Part shown: positions 58,800-64,000 of the stretch, piece after piece
How positions within the stretch are numbered: the stretch's first letter is position 1
Layout: each line of letters opens with the position of its first letter
Source of the DNA: Medicago truncatula
Lineage: Eukaryota > Streptophyta > Magnoliopsida > Fabales > Fabaceae
Direction: 5' to 3'
Assembly: GCF_003473485.1 (NCBI RefSeq)
Contig: NC_053048.1
Location: 35,088,755 to 35,152,754, forward strand
Length of the DNA: 64,000 nucleotides
Notes under the pieces: generated by a model
The model's input: only the letters and a program-made list of their open reading frames with translations
Database searches by the model: none
Told to the model about the DNA's origin: nothing
Made by a program: the position numbers and the translations under genes

Positions 58800-59870
58800 T
58801 TTTTTTAGAGAATTATATAATGTCTATGAGGGGCACACCTCTTCAAGTTGGAAAATACATAATTCATCATTTTGTGTGGATCTGATTATAAGATGCAAGG
58901 CCTTATGTATGTTCCCAATTTCCACAAGGCTAGAAATCTCAAATTGCAATTGTCCATATTTCTTCTTGTGCAGAACTCTATTGAAGTTTTATTATTTTTT
59001 GGAATGTTATTTGACCCCCTCACTTGGACAGCTGAACACTCTTATAAATTATGACCTTGAAACATGCTTGGGTATGATTATTTGTCTTGGAGCAAGATAT
59101 CTTCTCAGCAGGATTTTTGAGGTTGTTACTCCTGCAATGTGTGTAGAGTATTTTTCTGCTATTTGTTTTCTACCTGTTGTTGCACCTTTGCTAGTTCTCC
59201 AGAATTGTGCGTTCAGTAATATGCTTGGAGCATTTTTAGTTCGTTCAATTTTATTTTTGCAAAACAAAATTTCTCAACCCAAATTATGGTTGAGATAGCA
59301 CCACTTGAAAAATTACGAAATAAGAGTGCTAATGAGCAATCTTCTGTCAACTTTGTACTTGCACCAGATAAGATTCAATATGTCCACCTCTTAGAATACT
59401 CCTTCCTTGTTATTAGTTGTGATCACACAGGGTTGAACACTCCTCAGAGTACTATTGCTACAAATTTGAACACTCATCTGCTCAAGTTAATTGGGGGACA
59501 AAGGTATTCAAAGTGTTACGCTAAATTCTCTATGGTACCATTGGTGACTAGGTTGCTGCAGAAAAGGCTATTGTTGAATGGCAACGACCTTCCTTGGAGG
59601 AGATGAGACTTCTGAGATCTTTAGTTAACAATGTGGATCTTTGGTTGTTATATCTTTATTAATCAGCAAAGGCCAAAGGATATAGTGTGACTGTTCTTGC
59701 TACAGATGAGTACACCCCACTTATGTTCACATCCACTTGTGCGTTCCTAATGATGAATGATAAGAAGATTCGATTTCTCTCACATTTCTTCTCTCTTCAT
59801 CCTAATTTCTCAAGGAGTACAGTACACACTCACTCAAAGAATGCTTCTATTTAGATACATCAAGGTGTAT
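58800..59870 (+). pseudogene. Unidentified coding relic
   Basis: Plus-strand frames look protein-like but are broken: about 58950-59298 (LLSRIFEVVTPAMCVEYFSA and ISQPKLWLR), 59286-59606 and about 59545-59860 (EKAIVEWQRPSLEEMRLLRS, then KAKGYSVTVLATDEYTP and IRFLSHFFSLHPNFSRSTVH). Stops and frame changes separate them and no normal intron borders restore one frame. A degraded gene or processed copy is likely. I do not recognise the family. Confidence 0.4.
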
Positions 59871-62487
59871 CAATTCTCGGATGTGACATTACCATTGGAA
59901 TAAGCAGAGCTAAATTCTCTTCATACAAATGTTACCATTACTTTTATTCATCATTACTGTTATAGAAAGAAAAATATAATAATTAAAATAACAAAAATAT
60001 TCAAATTAAAATAGAAATTCATACAATAATCTAAATTAAAATAACATAAGCAAAATTATAACCACGTAGATCATTAATATATGTTTAATATCCAATGATC
60101 AATTGATTTTAAAAAAAAAAACTAACTATTCATTCTTATTGGTAAAGACTAAAATTAATACTGCGCAGCTTTGTGATAAGTTCCATGCGCAGCTCCATAG
60201 CTATTACTAGCTTCATGTTCAAGATTCCAAGGATCGTGATCAGATGATGATGAACGCCTGCCTAAATTTAGAACCTGAAAAATATAACATAGTTCAACTT
60301 GATACAATTATCTCAAACATAAATGTTAACACAGAGATTAGTAATTAAGAAAACTCTTATAATGGAAAGTTGATAATATAAGATTAAAACACACTCAGAA
60401 CATTCACAATCACATCGCATCAGTTCAAATAAAAACTACAGCTTAGAAGCATCAAAGAGATTGCCATTGACAGTATTTAGGATTCAAACCGTGTTATGAT
60501 CTAGATTCCTAAACTGTTATCCAATTGGGGAAAATATCTTATGTTTCTCTTCCCTGAATTTTCAACTGCATTGGGTTCTTCTTGACACATGGTGAATTTC
60601 AGCTTGTATCCAAAATCTACAAAAATGTACTGACAAAGCCACTAACATCAAAATATATTTCAACTAATAGCAAGCACGTTTATTTCACTTAATTCTACTA
60701 CAAAAAGATCATAACAAAATCATAATGTGAAGTAGAAAATTATGGCTTAAATAAAAGATAAGAAAAAACGCAGTAAGATATTGGAATCTGGAAGGATATA
60801 TTTCAGCTAATAACAAGCACATCTATTTAAACTAGAGTCGTATAAATATATACAAGGCACATTTTTTTGAAAAATAATAATGAAAAAACGCAGTATGATA
60901 TTGGAATCTGGAAGAATTTCTGACCCCTTCTCTTCCTAAAGAACCTTCTATGAAAATTCAATTAATCACTCTCTTTTCTTTTTTGTATTTACTCTGAGAA
61001 TTCTCAAATGGTGAAAGCCTCGTTGGTTCCAAATAGGGTTGGACAAAATTGTAATGGCCGACCAAAAACCGAGTGACCTGCAAAGAAATGCAAGCTTTCA
61101 GGCGCGTGAGAGCGGAACCCAGATTCTCGGTTTTGGCTTTCAGTTTATCACAGATTCTGACAATTGAATTCAGATTTCATTTTGAATACAGTTGAATCCA
61201 ACATAACTGTAACAGACAAACGAGGTGTACTGTGAAAAACTACTGCTACAGTGCTACTTCTTGTCTTACTCTTAGAAGGCACAAATAGGATAATCAAATT
61301 AACAATACAGTATAATTGTCATTTTCAAGACCAACAAAAAACACATGGTCTAAGAAAAATAGCTGTTGGGTGGGTGATTCAGAAAGTTGCGAGACTACAC
61401 CATTCTTTACCTCGTTTTTTTTCTTCTTTCAACATAAAACTTTTATGTAGACTCTCTATCTTTTCCCATTTCCCTCATTCCATTGCTAAGTCTGGCTCGG
61501 TGACTATACTGATGAAATTACAGTGCCGAAAAAATGGAGACATCCACTAATCAAGTCAAATAAGTGCTTCCGCTAAGGTTTAAGATGTACAGGTTTGGCT
61601 TGTTATTTGGTTAGCAATGTATAAAATCATTGATTTATCACATGACTGCAATCGATAGAGAAGCAAGGCGTCGAGGAGGGGGGAGGCAATCGCAAGGACT
61701 GTTCCAGCGGTGGCACAGACATAGAAGAGATGTTGTTATGTGGAGAAAGCTACAAACCAGCTTAACCAACATATCAGAACCGCCAGAATTGCCACCCATT
61801 GGAACTGTCATTCGAGCGGATAGAGATGGATGCATATTTATGTAGCTCAGTTTTCTTTTGAATTCATATTTTTCAATCAGATTTGTCCGAAACCAAACAA
61901 CTTCCACTCCTAGTTCCTAACACCCTTATCCGTAAGCCAGATGAAATATCTTAATCACTAAGCTTCTCCCTAATAACTAGTCATGCAATTACTCGTTTTT
62001 GACTATTCCATGTTCAACTTAACTAATCAATGTCAACAAACAAAATATTCAAAAAGATCGTTTAGGTTTTTTCATTTTCAATGTGACAATCAAAACAAAG
62101 ATAGATAGGATTCCATTGAGAAAACAACTAGTTATTTAATTTTTGTCCATGCATCAACATCAAAGAGAAAAGACAGCACATGAGAATCAAGAATTCACAA
62201 ATTTCACCATCAAATCAGAATATAGCAAACAACATCAAGAAAATTGATGTGCATGCATGGATATAATTGAAGTCATAAAAAAAGTTTTCTAAAAAGAACT
62301 TACTGAATCGTTTAAGGATAACTTGTGCACCAGAAAAATTATGTGACATTCATAGCACATGGTAGATGCAAATGAAACAAGTGGTACATACATCGTCTAA
62401 GACCATAGTATTCAACAGTTGCAGGGAAGAAGCAAATGAAACAACGGATATGATAGATAAATTAGTACTTACATGTGCTATACGTTA
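59871..62487. other. Spacer with a possible terminal exon and a local duplication
   Basis: Contains a candidate terminal exon at 60155-60274 (listed separately) and a duplicated segment with a ~120-bp period ('gaaaaaacgcagtawgatattggaatctggaag' at 60762 and 60882). Frames at 61630-61907 on both strands have no known domain. Otherwise AT-rich with nothing recognised. Confidence 0.45.
60155..60274 (-). CDS. Candidate terminal exon of an unidentified gene
   Basis: After a TTTTTCAG acceptor, a minus-strand frame of 39 codons runs to TAA at 60155 (VLNLGRRSSSSDHDPWNLEH, then EASNSYGAAHGTYHKAAQY). The composition looks like real protein C-terminus rather than random translation. Upstream exons on the minus strand were not found with confidence; about 61085-61170 (ENLGSALTRLKACISLQ) is one weak candidate. 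Confidence 0.3.
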   Translation of the reverse strand, partial: VLNLGRRSSSSDHDPWNLEHEASNSYGAAHGTYHKAAQY

Positions 62488-63882
62488 TCAATAAACTGAA
62501 AGTTGACAAGTTGTGGATGCCCTTGGACATGAGGATAATTCCCTTTCTATTTGAGGTTGTTCTTTATCACTCCATATCATCATGGTTTGTAAAACTCTTG
62601 CATTATTAAGAATATATCTTGCTAGCATAATGTCATTTTGTAGGTCTACAAATGCAAAGTCCCGAATAGTGCAAGTTGTAAGATGTAATGAGAGGCATTG
62701 TGGAGCAGATGTTGGGTTTACCCAACTTTGTTGTCCTTTCTGATCGCAATCAGTTTGTGTCTTCATTTAATAATTCACAACACAGCACAAAACAAAATTA
62801 AACATAGAGGTACTCCAATTTTTATAATAAGGAAAGATAAACTAAATAAATAAATACAATTCTTAAACTTAACAAACCTGATAAAGCTCAAGCTTTTGAA
62901 GGTTAGGACAATGGTAAAGCACTTTTATAAACATATCCAGATAGTAGTTGATCACCAAGTGAGTCAAATTGTTGAAGGTAGGAAAATCATAAGAAGTATA
63001 CCTCTAAATCATGTAGAAAGAAAGAAATCAGAAAATTCACTAAAACAAAAGACAAATAAATCATCATGTATCATATTAATAATCAAACGAACGAACCTGG
63101 CATAATTGTATTCTTAGAAACACAGAATTAAAAAGTGCTTTCATTGGAATATCAAAATTAGTGTCAATAATATCTGTTCTAATCAAGTTGCTTAAATTTA
63201 AGGTACTTTCTTGTGTAGCCTCCTCCTCCTCCTCTAACGTGAATACATGGCATGCCTTGAAATCCTCAAGGACAGGACATCCAGCGAGTAGCAACAAAAA
63301 ATCACTAAGATGATTGAAATATATGTGATTGAAATGAAGGGTTTTGAGTGAAGGAAATCCAAATCCAAATCCAACAGAAGAAAAAGAAAAGCCCTTAAAA
63401 GCGAACCAACTAATGTTTAAAACAACTAGGGTTTTACAGGTAAATATGGTACTAGGCAATTTGGGGGTTAGGGTTTTGCGATGTTGAACATCAACCAATA
63501 GAGCATTGAGAAAATTGAGATGAAGATTGAGATACTTAACATTGCGTTTACCAAGGAGGTAAAGCCAATTGTTGAGACGGAGAATGCTAAAATAGTTGAG
63601 ATGAGCATATTGAATGTCGAGGGAGAAACTGTCGATTGAATTAGAAGCATAAGTTTCTCTGAAGAGCATAACGGTGCAGAAGAACTGATTGAACCACAAA
63701 AAGGATTCATGGTCTGCCAATTTGATATCGGAGAAGTCGAGAAAAGGAACAAAGCACCATAGGTTAGTCCACCTCTTTGAGAGAACGGAGGTTGTAACGG
63801 CGTCTTTGGTTGGAACATATGAGAGAATATGGTGGATGATTTTGTCATCCAACTTGCTTATTCTATCCTCCGATGGTGCCAT
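62488..63882 (-). CDS. F-box/LRR/FBD protein 2
   Basis: Minus-strand exons 63882-63097, 63003-62878 and 62760-62488 join to 394 aa. A canonical F-box opens the protein (EDRISKLDDKIIHHILSYVP, then TKDAVTTSVLSKRWTNLW, FLDF). LRR-like repeats follow (NVKYLNLHLNFL, CKTLVVLNISWFAF, FPSLKTLHFNHIYF, CPVLEDFKACHVF), then the short exon 2 LRR (LTHLVINYY, CPNLQKLELYQ) and an FBD domain (CTIRDFAFVDLQNDIMLARY, ILNNARVLQTMMIW, ASTTCQLSVY). The expected role is substrate recognition in an SCF E3 ligase. The exon-3 acceptor (AAATGAAG/ACACAA) is inferred from frame and from gene 1. A run of five Glu sits near residue 220. Confidence 0.87.
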
Positions 63883-64000
63883 TTCTCAAAGAGAGAAGAG
63901 AATAGAATAGAAGACGACGGGTTTCGATCTACTTTTAATAATTAGAATTAGAATTTAGACCAACAATTTATTTATAGACCAAGCAACGCTCGCGTATAAC
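63883..64000. other. 5' flank of F-box gene 2
   Basis: Presumed 5' untranslated region and promoter of the minus-strand F-box gene; the window ends here. Confidence 0.4.

Noticed and set aside
61630..61907. Opposed frames of 71 and 89 aa
   Set aside because: No recognisable domain, no neighbouring exons, and they overlap each other.

Overview
This is an AT-rich plant nuclear window with split genes (GT-AG introns), many small DNA transposons, LINE, SINE and LTR remnants. Gene content and repeats (SIRE/Maximus-type LTR starts, 'ggttaaatatg...' MITEs, tandem F-box/FBD genes) fit a legume, most likely Medicago or a close relative; that is an inference from familiarity, not from a search.

Layout. 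1-10 kb is repeat-dominated: a MITE, a 4.2-kb solo LTR with a second solo LTR nested in it, minisatellites, a LINE fragment and a SINE-like insertion. 10.5-33.6 kb is a two-family gene cluster: two intact RING-CH membrane proteins (11923-14622 and 24484-26408, each 232 aa in six coding exons) alternate with three HAL3/phosphopantothenoylcysteine-decarboxylase-like genes (16875-17780, 30459-31215, 32880-33637). All five genes share a recognisably homologous promoter, untranslated leader exon and leader-intron acceptor although their proteins are unrelated. The HAL3 copies keep the fold and catalytic His but have lost other active-site residues. An uncharacterised three-exon minus-strand gene (234 aa) lies at 19441-20363, and a solo LTR sits in front of the second HAL3 gene. 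34-41 kb holds another solo LTR, a Harbinger-like element, an early-nodulin-like phytocyanin gene, a SINE, a hAT-like element and a LINE 3' half. 42.8-50.0 kb is a complete 11-exon SYT7/CLB1-type synaptotagmin (514 aa), followed by a broken calmodulin-binding-protein fragment interrupted by a MITE. 52.7-64 kb has two minus-strand F-box/LRR/FBD genes (425 and 394 aa) separated by a solo LTR, a degenerate LTR with an inserted SINE, a larger TIR element and gene relics.

Five LTRs with target-site duplications (four exact, one with a mismatch) were found and none has internal gag-pol sequence, so all look like solo LTRs from recombination. The most unusual biology is the shared-leader RING-CH/HAL3 cluster with its catalytically altered HAL3 paralogues. 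Exon boundaries were assigned by eye from reading-frame continuity, GT/AG sites and comparison between paralogues; no transcript data were available.
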